Notes: generated by a model from the letters alone, not told the origin. A stretch of 64,000 bases of DNA from Methylorubrum populi (GCA_020741775.1 DYYG01000063.1:173097-237096); one strand, 5' to 3'. Shown: positions 36,622-45,185, counted from the stretch's first letter. Numbers and translations: made by a program.

Positions 36622-37776
36622 ATGGAACTGATCTCCGAAACGCAGGCCCTGTCGGACGCCTGTGCCCGTCTCGCCGCGCAATCCTTCGTCACCGTCGATA
36701 CGGAGTTCATGCGCGAGACGACCTATTACCCGAAGCTGTGCCTGATCCAGATGGCCGGCCCGGACGGCTTCGCCTGCCTTGTCGATCCGCTCGCGAAGGG
36801 CCTCGACCTCAAGCCGTTCTTCGACCTGATGGCGGATGAGGGCACGGTGAAGGTGTTCCATTCGGCCCGGCAGGATCTGGAGATCATCTGGCTGCTGGGC
36901 GGGCTGCTGCCGCACCCGTTCTTCGATACCCAGGTCGCCGCCATGGTCTGCGGCTACGGCGACTCGGTGTCCTACGAACAGCTCGTCAACGACGTCGCCA
37001 AGGCGCGGATCGACAAGTCCTCCCGCTTCACCGACTGGTCGCGCCGTCCGCTCTCCGAGGCGCAGCTCTCCTACGCCCTGTCCGACGTTACCCACCTCGT
37101 CACCATCTATCAGGTGCTGGCTGCGGAACTGGTGCGCACCGATCGCGGCCTCTGGCTCGACGAAGAGATGGCGGTTCTCACTTCGCCCGAGACCTATCAG
37201 GCCGATCCTGCCCTCGCTTGGCGCCGGCTGTCCGGGCGGATGCGCAAGCCGCGGGAGATCGCGGTGCTGATGGAGGTCGCCGGTTGGCGCGAGGCCGAGG
37301 CCCAGAGCCGTAACGTGCCGCGGGGACGGATTCTCAAGGACGAGGCGGTCATCGACATCGCCACCGCCGCGCCCCGCAGCGTCGAGGCGCTCGGGCGCCT
37401 GCGCACCATCCCCGCCGGCTTCGAACGCTCGCGCACAGGGGCGGACATCCTGGCAGCGGTCGAGCGGGGATTTGCCCGCGACCTGTCACAGATCGCGGTG
37501 CCGGAGCGCAGTCGCACCCGCGGCGGCGGCAACGGCGCCCTGGTCGATCTCCTCAAGGTGCTCCTCAAGGCGGTGGCGGAGGAGGAGGGAGTGGCGCCCA
37601 AGATCATCGCCACCGTGGACGATCTGGAGGCGCTGGCCGACGACGACGAGGCCGATGTCCCGGTTCTGCAGGGTTGGCGCCGCACCCTGTTCGGAGACAA
37701 GGCCATCGCCCTCAAGCACGGGCGTATGGCACTCTCGGTCGAGCGCGGACGGGTTACGGTCCGCACTCTCTCCTGA
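36622..37776 (+). CDS. rnd: Ribonuclease D
   Basis: 384-aa 3'-5' exoribonuclease that matures tRNA 3' ends. DEDD exonuclease motifs: Exo I TVDTEFMRETTYYP, Exo II KVFHSARQDLEIIW, Exo III LSYALSDVTHLVTIY. An HRDC domain follows (~205-285, WRRLSGRMRKPREIAVLMEVAGWREAEA) and a second HRDC-like C-terminal segment. The start MELISETQ at 36622 fits the family; no clear Shine-Dalgarno. The frame is open further upstream from 36466. Confidence 0.95.
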   Translation: MELISETQALSDACARLAAQSFVTVDTEFMRETTYYPKLCLIQMAGPDGFACLVDPLAKGLDLKPFFDLMADEGTVKVFHSARQDLEIIWLLGGLLPHPFFDTQVAAMVCGYGDSVSYEQLVNDVAKARIDKSSRFTDWSRRPLSEAQLSYALSDVTHLVTIYQVLAAELVRTDRGLWLDEEMAVLTSPETYQADPALAWRRLSGRMRKPREIAVLMEVAGWREAEAQSRNVPRGRILKDEAVIDIATAAPRSVEALGRLRTIPAGFERSRTGADILAAVERGFARDLSQIAVPERSRTRGGGNGALVDLLKVLLKAVAEEEGVAPKIIATVDDLEALADDDEADVPVLQGWRRTLFGDKAIALKHGRMALSVERGRVTVRTLS

Positions 37777-37915
37777 CAGGCTGACGATCGGGGCTGTGAA
37801 AGTCGATCTTTCTCGGCTTCGGAGCCTTGGCGGCAGAACGGCGACAGCGTAATCCGGGAACAAGTGGCAATCACGTTGCCTTTCGTTCCCGGCGCCCCGT
37901 GTCCTGATCCGCTGC

Positions 37916-38203
37916 ATGTTCGAGCCGAACGAAGTTCTCCAGGTTCTGAGCGGCCGCGGCGCCCTGTCCGCCGTGGGGATCGAGCCGATCAAGGTCCGCT
38001 ACAAGGTCAAGATCGAGCGCCGGGACGGGATCGTTCTGGCCCGAGGCACCGTGACCGGCAGCCGCGCCGCGCTGTATCCGCTCTGGCTGACGCCGGACTC
38101 GACCCTGCAGCTCAAGGACGGACGGCGGATCGCCGTCTCCTTGACCGACCTCGTCGGCGAAACCGCCGAGTTCGAGAGCACCGAGCCGGTTGCCATGGGC
38201 TGA
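37916..38203 (+). CDS. Small uncharacterised protein
   Basis: 95 aa, beta-rich: IKVRYKVKIERRDGIVLARGTVTGSRAALYPLW, LQLKDGRRIAVSLTDLVGETAEFEST. The pattern suggests a small beta barrel, but the RxxxR/DxSxxG residues of PilZ are absent. It lies between rnd and the DNA glycosylase on the same strand. I do not recognise the family. Confidence 0.5.
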   Translation: MFEPNEVLQVLSGRGALSAVGIEPIKVRYKVKIERRDGIVLARGTVTGSRAALYPLWLTPDSTLQLKDGRRIAVSLTDLVGETAEFESTEPVAMG

Positions 38204-38247
38204 CGCCCGCACGACACTGACCGGGCTCACGTCTCTCCTCTCGATCG

Positions 38248-39186
38248 ATGCCACCCACCCCACCGCCCGTGATCGAAGCGGATGGCACGCGGCTCCTCCT
38301 CCGCTACCATCCCCCCTACGACTGGACGCATCTCGAACGATTCCTGGCGGATCATGCCAGTCCGGGTGTCGAGACGGTCACGCCCGGCCGCTACGCCCGC
38401 ACCTTCGCCCTTGACGGACGGTGCGGCACGCTCGCCGTAGTCTCGGAGGTAGACGGGCTGTCGGTCCTCGTCCGCCACCCGGATCCCGATCGGGTGCTGG
38501 AACGGATCGTCGCCCGCCTTCGGGCGATGTTCGATCTCGATGCCGACCCGCTGGCCATCGCGCGCGGGCTGGCCCACGACCCTCTGATTGCCGCGCTTGT
38601 CGCGCGCCGGCCGGGCCTGCGGATGCCCGGCGCCTTCGATCCGTTCGAACTGGCGGTGCGCGCCATTCTCGGCCAGCAGGTTTCGGTCGCCGCCGCGACC
38701 CGGCTCGCGGGGCGGCTAGTGGCGGCCTTCGGCACGCAGCTGACGGTGGACGAGCAGGGCGACGAGCCGGGGCTGACCCATCTCTTCCCGGCCCCGGAAC
38801 AGCTGGTGGACGCGGAGATCTCGCTGATCCTCAACATGCCCCGCGCCCGCGGCCGGGCGATCCAGGGGCTCGCCGCCGCGATGCTCACGACCCCCGACCT
38901 GTTCAGTCCCGGCAGGGATCTCGACGAGACCATTTCCCGGCTGACCGCCTTGCCGGGCATCGGCGACTGGACCGCGCATTACGTCGCCATGCGCGTGCTG
39001 GCGCAAGCCGATGCCCTGCCGGCGGGGGATGTCGGGCTGATGCGGGCCCTCGATGACGGCAGCGGACGGCCGAGCCGCCTTGCCATCCTCGAACGCTCGG
39101 CGGCGTGGAGGCCCTGGCGGGGTTACGCCGCCATCCATCTCTGGGCCGAAGACGCGGCGCGGGGAACAGCACGGAGAACATCATGA
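38248..39186 (+). CDS. DNA-3-methyladenine glycosylase II (AlkA-like)
   Basis: 312-aa base-excision repair glycosylase that removes alkylated purines. N-terminal AlkA-type domain (LLLRYHPPYDWTHLERFLADHASPGVE, TFALDG), then the HhH-GPD domain: FELAVRAILGQQVSVAAATRLAGRLV, hairpin LTALPGIGDWTAHYVAMRVL and catalytic aspartate in PAGDVGLMRAL. Overlaps the next GNAT gene by 4 bp (ATGA), so the two are coupled. Confidence 0.93.
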   Translation: MPPTPPPVIEADGTRLLLRYHPPYDWTHLERFLADHASPGVETVTPGRYARTFALDGRCGTLAVVSEVDGLSVLVRHPDPDRVLERIVARLRAMFDLDADPLAIARGLAHDPLIAALVARRPGLRMPGAFDPFELAVRAILGQQVSVAAATRLAGRLVAAFGTQLTVDEQGDEPGLTHLFPAPEQLVDAEISLILNMPRARGRAIQGLAAAMLTTPDLFSPGRDLDETISRLTALPGIGDWTAHYVAMRVLAQADALPAGDVGLMRALDDGSGRPSRLAILERSAAWRPWRGYAAIHLWAEDAARGTARRTS

Positions 39187-39620
39187 CAATCCGCGATGCC
39201 GTCGCCGCCGACGAGACCGGGTGGCGCCGCCTCTGGGGCGGCTATCTCGCCTTCTACGGCGAAGATCTGCCGGACGCCGTCACCGCGGAGACATGGCGTC
39301 GCATCCTCGACCCCGCCTCGGCGGTCTTCACCCGGCTCGCCGAGCGCGACGGCACCGTGGTCGGCATGACGGTCAATGTCATGCATGAGGGCACCTGGAC
39401 CACGGCACCGATCTGCTATCTCGAAGACCTGTTCGTGGCCCCCGACGCCCGGGGCGCCGGCATCGGCCGAGCCCTGATCGCCGACCTGGTCGCGCTGGGG
39501 CGCAGTCGCGGCTGGTCACGGCTCTACTGGCACACGAAGATCGACAACGCGGCGGCCCGCCGCCTCTACGACACCTTCGCCCCGGCCGACGATTTCTGCC
39601 GCTACCGCCTCCCCCTGTGA
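39183..39620 (+). CDS. GNAT-family N-acetyltransferase
   Basis: 145-aa acetyltransferase. Motif A is clear: ICYLEDLFVAPDARGAGIGRALI (acetyl-CoA loop R-G-x-G-I-G), followed by SRLYWHTKIDNAAARRLYD. It resembles small-molecule acetyltransferases of unknown substrate. Coupled by ATGA overlap to the glycosylase gene upstream; the frame extends to 39105 inside that gene and is not used. Confidence 0.9.
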   Translation: MTIRDAVAADETGWRRLWGGYLAFYGEDLPDAVTAETWRRILDPASAVFTRLAERDGTVVGMTVNVMHEGTWTTAPICYLEDLFVAPDARGAGIGRALIADLVALGRSRGWSRLYWHTKIDNAAARRLYDTFAPADDFCRYRLPL

Positions 39621-39675
39621 GCGTTAACGACTCGTTTACCATGATCGCATCACGGTCCGGTCGGGAGAGAGAGCG

Positions 39676-39900
39676 ATGAACCGACGAGTCGGCCGTAGTT
39701 TCGATGTCCTCAGCGAGGCGCAACTCGTGGCCGGGCGCACCGCCGCCCGCCGGGTCGCCCCGAAAGCCCTGGCGCAGGCCCCGGGCCCGCGACCGATCGC
39801 CGACCTGCTCGACACGATCCAGCACGTCGCCGAGGCCGCCACCGGGGAGCGCAGCTTCCTGCATGTGGGCTCTTCCGCCTCGCGGAAGGGACGACAATGA
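39676..39900 (+). CDS. Small uncharacterised protein
   Basis: 74 aa, no recognised domain; the middle (PRPIADLLDTIQHVAEAATGER) could form a helix. A purine-rich GGGAGAGAGAG site precedes the ATG. It lies just downstream of the GNAT gene and convergent with the metallophosphatase. Confidence 0.45.
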   Translation: MNRRVGRSFDVLSEAQLVAGRTAARRVAPKALAQAPGPRPIADLLDTIQHVAEAATGERSFLHVGSSASRKGRQ

Positions 39901-39935
39901 GTTGAGCGCAGCCTGTCGTGTGAAGGCGACGGTCC

Positions 39936-40850
39936 TCACACCGCAGGCGCGTTCTCGCCCAGCTCGATCAGCACGATCTCCGGCGGAACCCCGAAGCGCA
40001 CGCCGACGCCGCTGACGCCGAGGCCGCCGGAAACGATCAGGTGGCGCCCCTCCTCGACGACATGGCCATAGGCGAAGCGCTGGCCGAAGCGGGAGGGCAG
40101 CATCGGCGAGTAGCCGAGCACGCGGATCTGGCCGCCATGGGTATGGCCCGAGAGCGTGAGAGAGACGCGCTGCGGCACCTTCACGAAGATGTCCGGCTCG
40201 TGCGCCATGAGAAGGATCGGCGCATCATCCGTGACTTGAGCCAAGGTCGCCGGAATGTCGGCGAGGCTGCGGCGGATGCCGAGCGGCAGGAACGGCTCCT
40301 GATCCGCCAATCCCGCAATCCAAAACGGGCGCCCGTCATGGGTGAGCCGCACGGCATCGTTTTCGAGAACCGGAATGCCCCGTGCCTCCAGCAGGCGGCG
40401 GATCTCGACCGGGCCCTTACCCGCCCGCATTGCCTCGCGGTCGTCCCACCAATCGTGGTTGCCCAAGACGGCGTAAGTCCCGAGAGGAGCGCGCAGACCC
40501 TCGGCAAGCCGGGCGAAATCGGAGAGGGGAACCGGCTTCCAGGTCACCTTCCGCCCGGCCGGATAATCGCCGAGCAAAAGGATCAGATCCGGGGCGAGGG
40601 CATTCGTCGCCGCCACGATCTCCGCCACCCGGTCGAGCGGCATGTAAGGCTCACAGACATGGATGTCGGCGAGCACCGCGATCCGCAGGCGCAACCCCGG
40701 CGTCCATCCTGGCGGGGTCAGGGCATAGCGCGTGAGCGCGAGCCGGAACCGGGGCTCGATGACGAAAGCATAGGCGCCGCTTGAGCCGAGCCCCAGAGCC
40801 GTGGCGCCGAAGCCGCCGAGAACCTGCCTGCGGGTCGGGAGAATGAGCAT
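39936..40850 (-). CDS. Exported metallophosphoesterase (YkuE-like)
   Basis: 304-aa calcineurin-fold phosphoesterase. The N-terminus (ILPTRRQVLGGFGATALGLGSSGAYA) resembles a twin-arginine signal, though the second motif residue set is imperfect. Metal ligands: DIHVCEPY, LLLGDYPAG, VLGNHDWWDD, LLMAHEPDIF and LSGHTHGGQIR. Related proteins hydrolyse phosphodiesters such as UDP-diacylglucosamine or cell-envelope lipids; the substrate here is unknown. Confidence 0.9.
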   Translation of the reverse strand: MLILPTRRQVLGGFGATALGLGSSGAYAFVIEPRFRLALTRYALTPPGWTPGLRLRIAVLADIHVCEPYMPLDRVAEIVAATNALAPDLILLLGDYPAGRKVTWKPVPLSDFARLAEGLRAPLGTYAVLGNHDWWDDREAMRAGKGPVEIRRLLEARGIPVLENDAVRLTHDGRPFWIAGLADQEPFLPLGIRRSLADIPATLAQVTDDAPILLMAHEPDIFVKVPQRVSLTLSGHTHGGQIRVLGYSPMLPSRFGQRFAYGHVVEEGRHLIVSGGLGVSGVGVRFGVPPEIVLIELGENAPAV

Positions 40851-40887
40851 GCCGCCAGAGCCTACGGGCCGGCGGCCGCGTCAAGCC

Positions 40888-41103
40888 TCAATCGACGGGC
40901 TCGTCCTCGTGGACGATGCGATAGGCCTTCCGGGCTTCCGCCTTGGCGCGGGCCGCTTTCACGGCGGTGCTGTTGACGTGAACGGCAGCGGCCAGGGCCG
41001 GCAGGGCGACGGGGCGGAAATTCTCGCGATCCTCGGCCACGGTCACCCGGGCGGCGCTGCCCGGTTCTGCCGCGAAGGTCGAGGTCCGGCTGGGGGCGTA
41101 CAT
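40888..41103 (-). CDS. Small uncharacterised protein
   Basis: 71 aa with a variable N-terminus and a basic/alanine helix (HVNSTAVKAARAKAEARKAYRIV) ending EDEPVD. ACAGGA lies six bases before the ATG. No family recognised; 37 bp downstream is the metallophosphoesterase start on the same strand, so the two may be co-transcribed. Confidence 0.5.
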   Translation of the reverse strand: MYAPSRTSTFAAEPGSAARVTVAEDRENFRPVALPALAAAVHVNSTAVKAARAKAEARKAYRIVHEDEPVD

Positions 41104-41428
41104 GATTCCTGTCCTGTCTGGTCGTCGGGACGGCCGGGTCTCGGCCGCTGCGGGTCGTTCTCAAGCCCCGTAAAAACGGGTTGGCTCTTCGACACGGCCT
41201 TGATGGCAGGATTACGAAGATACCGTCCGCTCTTTGATCGATCCGCCGACATGAACGGAAGCTTAAAGCCGCGTCGAAGCCTGATTTTCGAGCAAGCCGA
41301 CAAACCGGGCAGGAGCAGGTTGTGACTTCCAGGCCTCGATAGTGCGGCGCGGTGCCTTTGTTTCGCAACGCACTCCATCGATCTAAGCCGGAAGACCTAC
41401 CGGTGCTCCCTTGCGCCCGGTTGCACGC
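41104..41428. other. Intergenic region
   Basis: About 325 bp between the small gene at 40888-41103 and the disrupted aminotransferase end. No coding, repeat or RNA signal was seen. Confidence 0.4.
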
Positions 41429-41496
41429 TCACAAGGCTGATACGGCTTTGAGTCCTTCCTGCGCGATCCAGGCCGCTGTCCTGTCGAGGGCACGGG

Positions 41497-42819
41497 TCAG
41501 GCGCTCGAACAGGGTGCGATCTCCTCCGGCGCGATCACCAGGGGAGGGCAGACCGCGATGCGGTCGCCGGCCAGGAAGCGGACGATCAAGCCCTCGTCCT
41601 GGGCGAAGGCGACGCACCGCGCCGCCACGCCGGCCTTGGGGTCGAATTGCTGCTTCGAGCCCTTGTCGGCCACGATCTCGATGCCGCCGATCAGCCCCAT
41701 GCCCCGCGCCTCGCCGACGAGCGGATGCTCCCCGATCCGGGTGAGCGCCACCTGGAAATGCGGCGCCTTCTCGGCGGCTCGCTCGACGATGCGGTCGCGG
41801 CGATAAATGTGGAGCGCGCGGTTGGCCACGGCACAGGCAACCGGATGCCCGGAATAGGTGGTGCCGTGGCCGAAGCCGCCGAGCTTCACGCTCTCGTCGA
41901 GCATCGCCCGGTACAGCGGCTCGTCGATGCTGATGCCGCCGAGCGGCAGGTAACCGGAGGTCAGGGCCTTGGCGAAGGAGAGAGTGTGAGGCTTCATGCC
42001 CACCGCCTCGCTACCGAACCATGTGCCGAGCCGGCCGAAACCGCAGATCACCTCGTCGGCGATTAGGCGCACGTCGTAGCGGTCGAGCACCGCCTGGATC
42101 GCGGAAAAGTAGCCCGCCGGCGGCATGATGGCGCCGCCCGCTCCCATCACCGGCTCGACGAAGAAGGCGGCGACCGTATCGGGATCCTCGGCCAGGATCT
42201 GCGCTTCGAGTTCGGCGGCGAGGCGGGCGGAGAAGGCCTCTTCGCTCTCGCCGGGCTCGGCCCCCCGGTAATGGTGCGGGCAAGCGGCGTGGAGGAAGCC
42301 GTCGATCGGCAGATCCCAGTCGGTATGGTTGGCGGGAAGACCGGTCAGAGACGCGGTCGCCACTGTGACGCCGTGATAGCCCTTGCGGCGCCCGATGATC
42401 TTCTTCTTGCGCGGGCGGCCGAGCGCATTGTTCATGTACCAGACGAGCTTGATCTGGGCGTCGTTGGCTTCGGAGCCCGAGGAGGTGAAGAAGACCTTCG
42501 AGGTCGGAACCGGCATCAGTTCCTTGAGCGTCTCGGCCAGCTCGATCGCCGGATCGTGGCTGCGGCCGGAGAACAGGTGGGCGAAGGGCAGCTTGCTCAT
42601 CTGCTCGGCAGCGGCCTCCACCAGCTCCTCATTGCCGTAGCCGAGGGCCGTGCACCACAGCCCGGCCATGCCTTCGAGATAGGGGCGCCCATCTGTGTCG
42701 TAGACCCAGACGCCGTGCCCCCGCTCCAGCACCAGAGGACCGGTGTCACGGAAGGCGGCGAGATTGGTGTAGGGGTGGATCAGGGTCTCGACGTCGCGGG
42801 CGGCGATGTTCGACAACAT
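41497..42819 (-). CDS. Class III PLP-dependent aminotransferase with a C-terminal frameshift
   Basis: 440 aa as read. Transaminase of the omega-amino-acid/polyamine type: HLFSGRSHDPAIELAETL, GSEANDAQIKLVWYMNNALG, GRRKGYHGVTVATASLTGLP, FVEPVMGAGGAIMPP, RLIADEVICGFGRLGTWFGS, PLP lysine in LSFAKALTSGYLP, and GTTYSGHPVACA. The reading frame ends ...VIAPEEIAPCSSA at 41497, while another frame continues LFERLTRALDRTAAWIAQEG to a stop at 41429-41431, exactly what the family C-terminus needs. One missing base near 41515 explains this. About 24 terminal residues are lost, so activity may survive. Start ATG 42819. Confidence 0.88.
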   Translation of the reverse strand: MLSNIAARDVETLIHPYTNLAAFRDTGPLVLERGHGVWVYDTDGRPYLEGMAGLWCTALGYGNEELVEAAAEQMSKLPFAHLFSGRSHDPAIELAETLKELMPVPTSKVFFTSSGSEANDAQIKLVWYMNNALGRPRKKKIIGRRKGYHGVTVATASLTGLPANHTDWDLPIDGFLHAACPHHYRGAEPGESEEAFSARLAAELEAQILAEDPDTVAAFFVEPVMGAGGAIMPPAGYFSAIQAVLDRYDVRLIADEVICGFGRLGTWFGSEAVGMKPHTLSFAKALTSGYLPLGGISIDEPLYRAMLDESVKLGGFGHGTTYSGHPVACAVANRALHIYRRDRIVERAAEKAPHFQVALTRIGEHPLVGEARGMGLIGGIEIVADKGSKQQFDPKAGVAARCVAFAQDEGLIVRFLAGDRIAVCPPLVIAPEEIAPCSSA

Positions 42820-42925
42820 GATGCGAGGCAGCCGACAAGGTCGCCGACGGGAACGCGCCGGCAGCGCCGCCACACTAACGACGGCAACGGGCGTCAGGAA
42901 GGCGTCGCCCGCGCCCCGCGAGAAG

Positions 42926-43480
42926 ATGCCTAACCCTCCGATGCTCGATCCCGCCACCATCGTCGCGACGCCGGCTCCCGGCCGTGCCTGCGGGCCCTGC
43001 ACGCTCTGCTGCAAGGTCTACGAGGTGCCGGCGGTCGAGAGTCCGGCGGGGCGCTGGTGCCGCCATGTCCGCTCGGGCGGCGGTTGCGGCATCCACGCGG
43101 AACGCCCCGATCACTGCCGGGCTTTTCATTGTCTCTGGATGACGGAAAACTGGATCGGCCCGGAATGGCGGCCGGATCGGGCGAAGATGGTTCTGAGCCT
43201 CGACCCCGTGACTCGCTTCCTCAACGTGCAGGTCGATCCCGGCCAGGGCAGCAGCTGGAAGCGCGCGCCCTATCACGACCAGCTCCGGCGCTGGGCCGCC
43301 GCTTCCTTGCCCTTACAGCGCTACGTGCTGGTCCATGTCGGTCCGAGCACGACCGTCGTGCTGCCGGACCGCGACGTGCCGCTCGGAACCTTCGGCCCGG
43401 GCGACCGGCTCGTCGCCCGCGAGCGAATGGGTCCGGCGGGACCGACAGCGGACGTGGAAAAGGTCTCCCAGCCGATCTGA
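42926..43480 (+). CDS. Cysteine-cluster (YkgJ-like) protein
   Basis: 184-aa protein with a dense cysteine motif near its N-terminus: CGPCTLCCKVYEV, WCRHVRSGGGCGIH, PDHCRAFHCLW. The spacing is that of the YkgJ/UPF0153 Fe-S or zinc-binding cluster proteins. The remainder (WRPDRAKMVLSLDP, LQRYVLVHVGPSTTVVLPDRDVPLG) is beta-rich and uncharacterised. Starts at 42926 or 42941; divergent from the aminotransferase. Confidence 0.8.
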   Translation: MPNPPMLDPATIVATPAPGRACGPCTLCCKVYEVPAVESPAGRWCRHVRSGGGCGIHAERPDHCRAFHCLWMTENWIGPEWRPDRAKMVLSLDPVTRFLNVQVDPGQGSSWKRAPYHDQLRRWAAASLPLQRYVLVHVGPSTTVVLPDRDVPLGTFGPGDRLVARERMGPAGPTADVEKVSQPI

Positions 43481-43507
43481 GCCGCGAGACCCGCTCCAAG
43501 CCCGCCC

Positions 43508-43867
43508 TCAGGCCATGCAGCGGCCGGGAACCATGCGGCGGGCCTCCGGCCCGGCCAGGGAGCTGATCGGCGTCTCACAGCCCTCGCGGGTCAGGCGCCG
43601 GGGCTTTGCCGGCATCTCCTCTTGCGCCGAGCGGGTCGGCGCCTGCTCCATGCGCGGAGCCAGACGCGGCGCGGTCGCGAGATGGATCGGGCTGATCGCG
43701 GTGGAATAGGGACGCATCCCAGGCAGGGCGGCGGGCGCCTCGTAGGCGATCCGCGGTGCGGACGGAGCCGCCATGGCATCGGCTTCCTGCCGGATCGTCG
43801 GCAGCAGCAGCAGGGTCAGGATCGCAGCGGGGCCACTCACACCGAGGATGAAGCCAGGCCGAAGCAT
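43508..43867 (-). CDS. Small exported protein with EcfG promoter
   Basis: 119 aa with an N-terminal signal-like segment (MLRPGFILGVSGPAAILTLLLLP) and a proline-rich basic body ending with two cysteines (TREGCETPISSLAGPEARRM, GRCMA). GGAG precedes the ATG. An exact EcfG promoter (43908-43933, minus) lies 40 bp upstream, so the gene should belong to the general stress regulon. No family recognised. Confidence 0.65.
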   Translation of the reverse strand: MLRPGFILGVSGPAAILTLLLLPTIRQEADAMAAPSAPRIAYEAPAALPGMRPYSTAISPIHLATAPRLAPRMEQAPTRSAQEEMPAKPRRLTREGCETPISSLAGPEARRMVPGRCMA

Positions 43868-43907
43868 CTTTGCGATCTCCGAAAGGAGCTTGACAGGTTG
43901 TTTTCAC

Positions 43908-43933
43908 AACGCCGATTTCAGATCTTCGGTTCC
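43908..43933 (-). promoter_or_regulatory. EcfG (general stress sigma) promoter of the 119-aa exported protein
   Basis: Minus strand GGAAC (43933-43929), 17-bp spacer, CGTT (43911-43908), an exact match to the GGAAC-N16/17-CGTT consensus of alphaproteobacterial EcfG. The -10 element is about 40 bp from the ATG at 43867. Confidence 0.8.
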
Positions 43934-44076
43934 TTCACTGTGCCGCTTCGGATCAAGTCAGTATTCTGCGCGGAGAGGATGCCTTCAGACTCTCGGGCCT
44001 GGGCCCTGACCACCCCGGACAAGCGTTGCAAAAAAGCCCCTGTGGATAGAAAATGCGCATTCCGAAGCCGGATCAA

Positions 44077-44101
44077 GGAACCGGATCGACCCACATTGGT
44101 T
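44077..44101 (+). promoter_or_regulatory. Near-consensus EcfG promoter of predicted sRNA
   Basis: GGAAC (44077-44081), 16-bp spacer, GGTT (44098-44101): one base off the CGTT -10 consensus. It points into a non-coding stretch ending at an intrinsic terminator 70 bp downstream. Confidence 0.55.
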
Positions 44102-44107
44102 GAAGAA

Positions 44108-44200
44108 GCACCCGGCCATTCTTCTGGTCCTCCCCGCATTCCCCTTGTGCATCGGCCGGAACCTTTCGACGGGTCGGACCCATGGTCCGGCCCGTTTTTT
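44108..44200 (+). ncRNA. Predicted stress-induced small RNA (GsrN-like architecture)
   Basis: A ~93-nt transcript is predicted between a near-consensus EcfG promoter and a strong intrinsic terminator, with no open reading frame. The 5' half can form a stem of CCGGCC (44112-44117) with GGCCGG (44154-44159) that exposes a 36-nt C-rich loop containing CCTCCCC (44129-44135) and CCCC (44141-44144). A C-rich exposed loop plus 3' terminator hairpin and GSR control is the design of Caulobacter GsrN. Both neighbouring genes (119-aa protein, phyR) are on the opposite strand, so the terminator is otherwise orphan. Confidence 0.55.
44169..44200 (+). terminator. Orphan intrinsic terminator (3' end of predicted sRNA)
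   Basis: ACGGGTCGGACC (44169-44180) pairs with GGTCCGGCCCGT (44184-44195) with one mismatch, three-base loop, followed by a run of six T. No plus-strand protein gene precedes it. Confidence 0.85.
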
Positions 44201-44244
44201 CTTGCGCCCGATCTCGCGTGTCCGATCTCGTTCTGCGGCCAAAC

Positions 44245-44275
44245 AAAAAAGGCGCCGGCCCGATGGCCAGCGCCT
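44245..44275 (-). terminator. Rho-independent terminator of phyR
   Basis: Read on minus: AGGCGCTGGCC (44275-44265) pairs with GGCCGGCGCCT (44260-44250) with one mismatch, then TTTTTT. It lies 27 bp past the phyR stop. Confidence 0.9.
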
Positions 44276-44301
44276 CTCTTGCGCGACGACGCGGCGTCGT
44301 C

Positions 44302-45105
44302 TCAGGCGGTGCGGGCCTCGCGGCGGCGGGCGCTCTGCTGGAAGAACAGCGCTTGGCTGATGACCGCCGACACGTTGGCCGGCTGGAACGGCTTGGCGAT
44401 CAGGAAGGCCGGCTCCGGCCGCTCACCCGTAAGGAAGCGCTCGGGATAGGCCGTGATGAAGATCACCGGCACCTCGAAGGTCTTCAGCAGATCGTTGACC
44501 GCATCGAGACCGGACGAGCCGTCGGCAAGCTGAATATCGGCCAGGATGAGGCCCGGACGCTTGCTCTCGGACGCGATCTTCACCGCCTCACTGCGCGTGC
44601 GGGCGACGCCGATCACATTGTGGCCGAGGCCTTCGACGAGGGCCTCGAGATCCATGGCGATCAGCGGCTCGTCCTCGATGATGAGGATCTCGGTGGCCAT
44701 GTCGGCGGCAAGCTCGCGACCGGCCTCGTCCACGAGGTCGCGCACCTTGGCGACATCCACATCGAGAATGACGCCAGCATCCTCCTCGGAAAATCCTTCG
44801 AGGCAGGAGAGCAGGAACGCTTGGCGCGGCAGCGGGGTGATTTGCCCGAGCCGAACCTCGGCCGGAAGATCGTGCTGCACCTGATCGCTGTGACCGTTGA
44901 CGGAGAGCGAATTCCAGATGCGGGTGAACACCCGGAACAGATCGGCCTTGACATTGGTGCTGCGGCCAAGGGTCTCAGGCTCGTTCACCAGCGTCTCAAG
45001 CGTGGCCGCAACATAGGCATCGCCCGCCACCTGACTGCCTGTGAGTGCGCGCGCATAGCGGCGCAGGTATGGCAGGTGCTGCACGACCAGTTGTGCTGTG
45101 GACAT
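44302..45105 (-). CDS. phyR: General stress response regulator PhyR
   Basis: 267-aa fusion of an N-terminal sigma-factor-like domain (1-~135: QLVVQHLPYLRRYARALTGS, PRQAFLLSCLEGFSEEDAGVILDVDVAKVRDLVDEA) and a C-terminal receiver (IIEDEPLIAMDLEALVEGLGH, phosphoacceptor Asp190 in LILADIQLADGSSG, AKPFQP). When phosphorylated it binds NepR as an anti-anti-sigma and frees EcfG. The length and Asp190 match Methylorubrum extorquens PhyR. Divergent from nepR with an exact EcfG promoter (45150-45175), implying positive autoregulation. No ecfG or PhyK-type kinase gene is in the window. Confidence 0.97.
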   Translation of the reverse strand: MSTAQLVVQHLPYLRRYARALTGSQVAGDAYVAATLETLVNEPETLGRSTNVKADLFRVFTRIWNSLSVNGHSDQVQHDLPAEVRLGQITPLPRQAFLLSCLEGFSEEDAGVILDVDVAKVRDLVDEAGRELAADMATEILIIEDEPLIAMDLEALVEGLGHNVIGVARTRSEAVKIASESKRPGLILADIQLADGSSGLDAVNDLLKTFEVPVIFITAYPERFLTGERPEPAFLIAKPFQPANVSAVISQALFFQQSARRREARTA

Positions 45106-45149
45106 GAGTTCCCCTGAGCCTCTTCGCTCTTCGTTATCGATGCGCCCCT

Positions 45150-45175
45150 AACGCGGGGAGTTCGACGTGCGTTCC
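45150..45175 (-). promoter_or_regulatory. EcfG promoter of phyR
   Basis: Minus strand GGAAC (45175-45171), 17-bp spacer, CGTT (45153-45150), exact consensus. The -10 lies about 45 bp before the phyR ATG. Confidence 0.85.
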
Positions 45176-45185
45176 TGGCACATGC

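Noticed and set aside
37878..37920. GGAAC motif before the 37916 gene as a stress promoter
   Set aside because: CGTT follows at 12 bp rather than 16-17 bp, so it is not an EcfG site.
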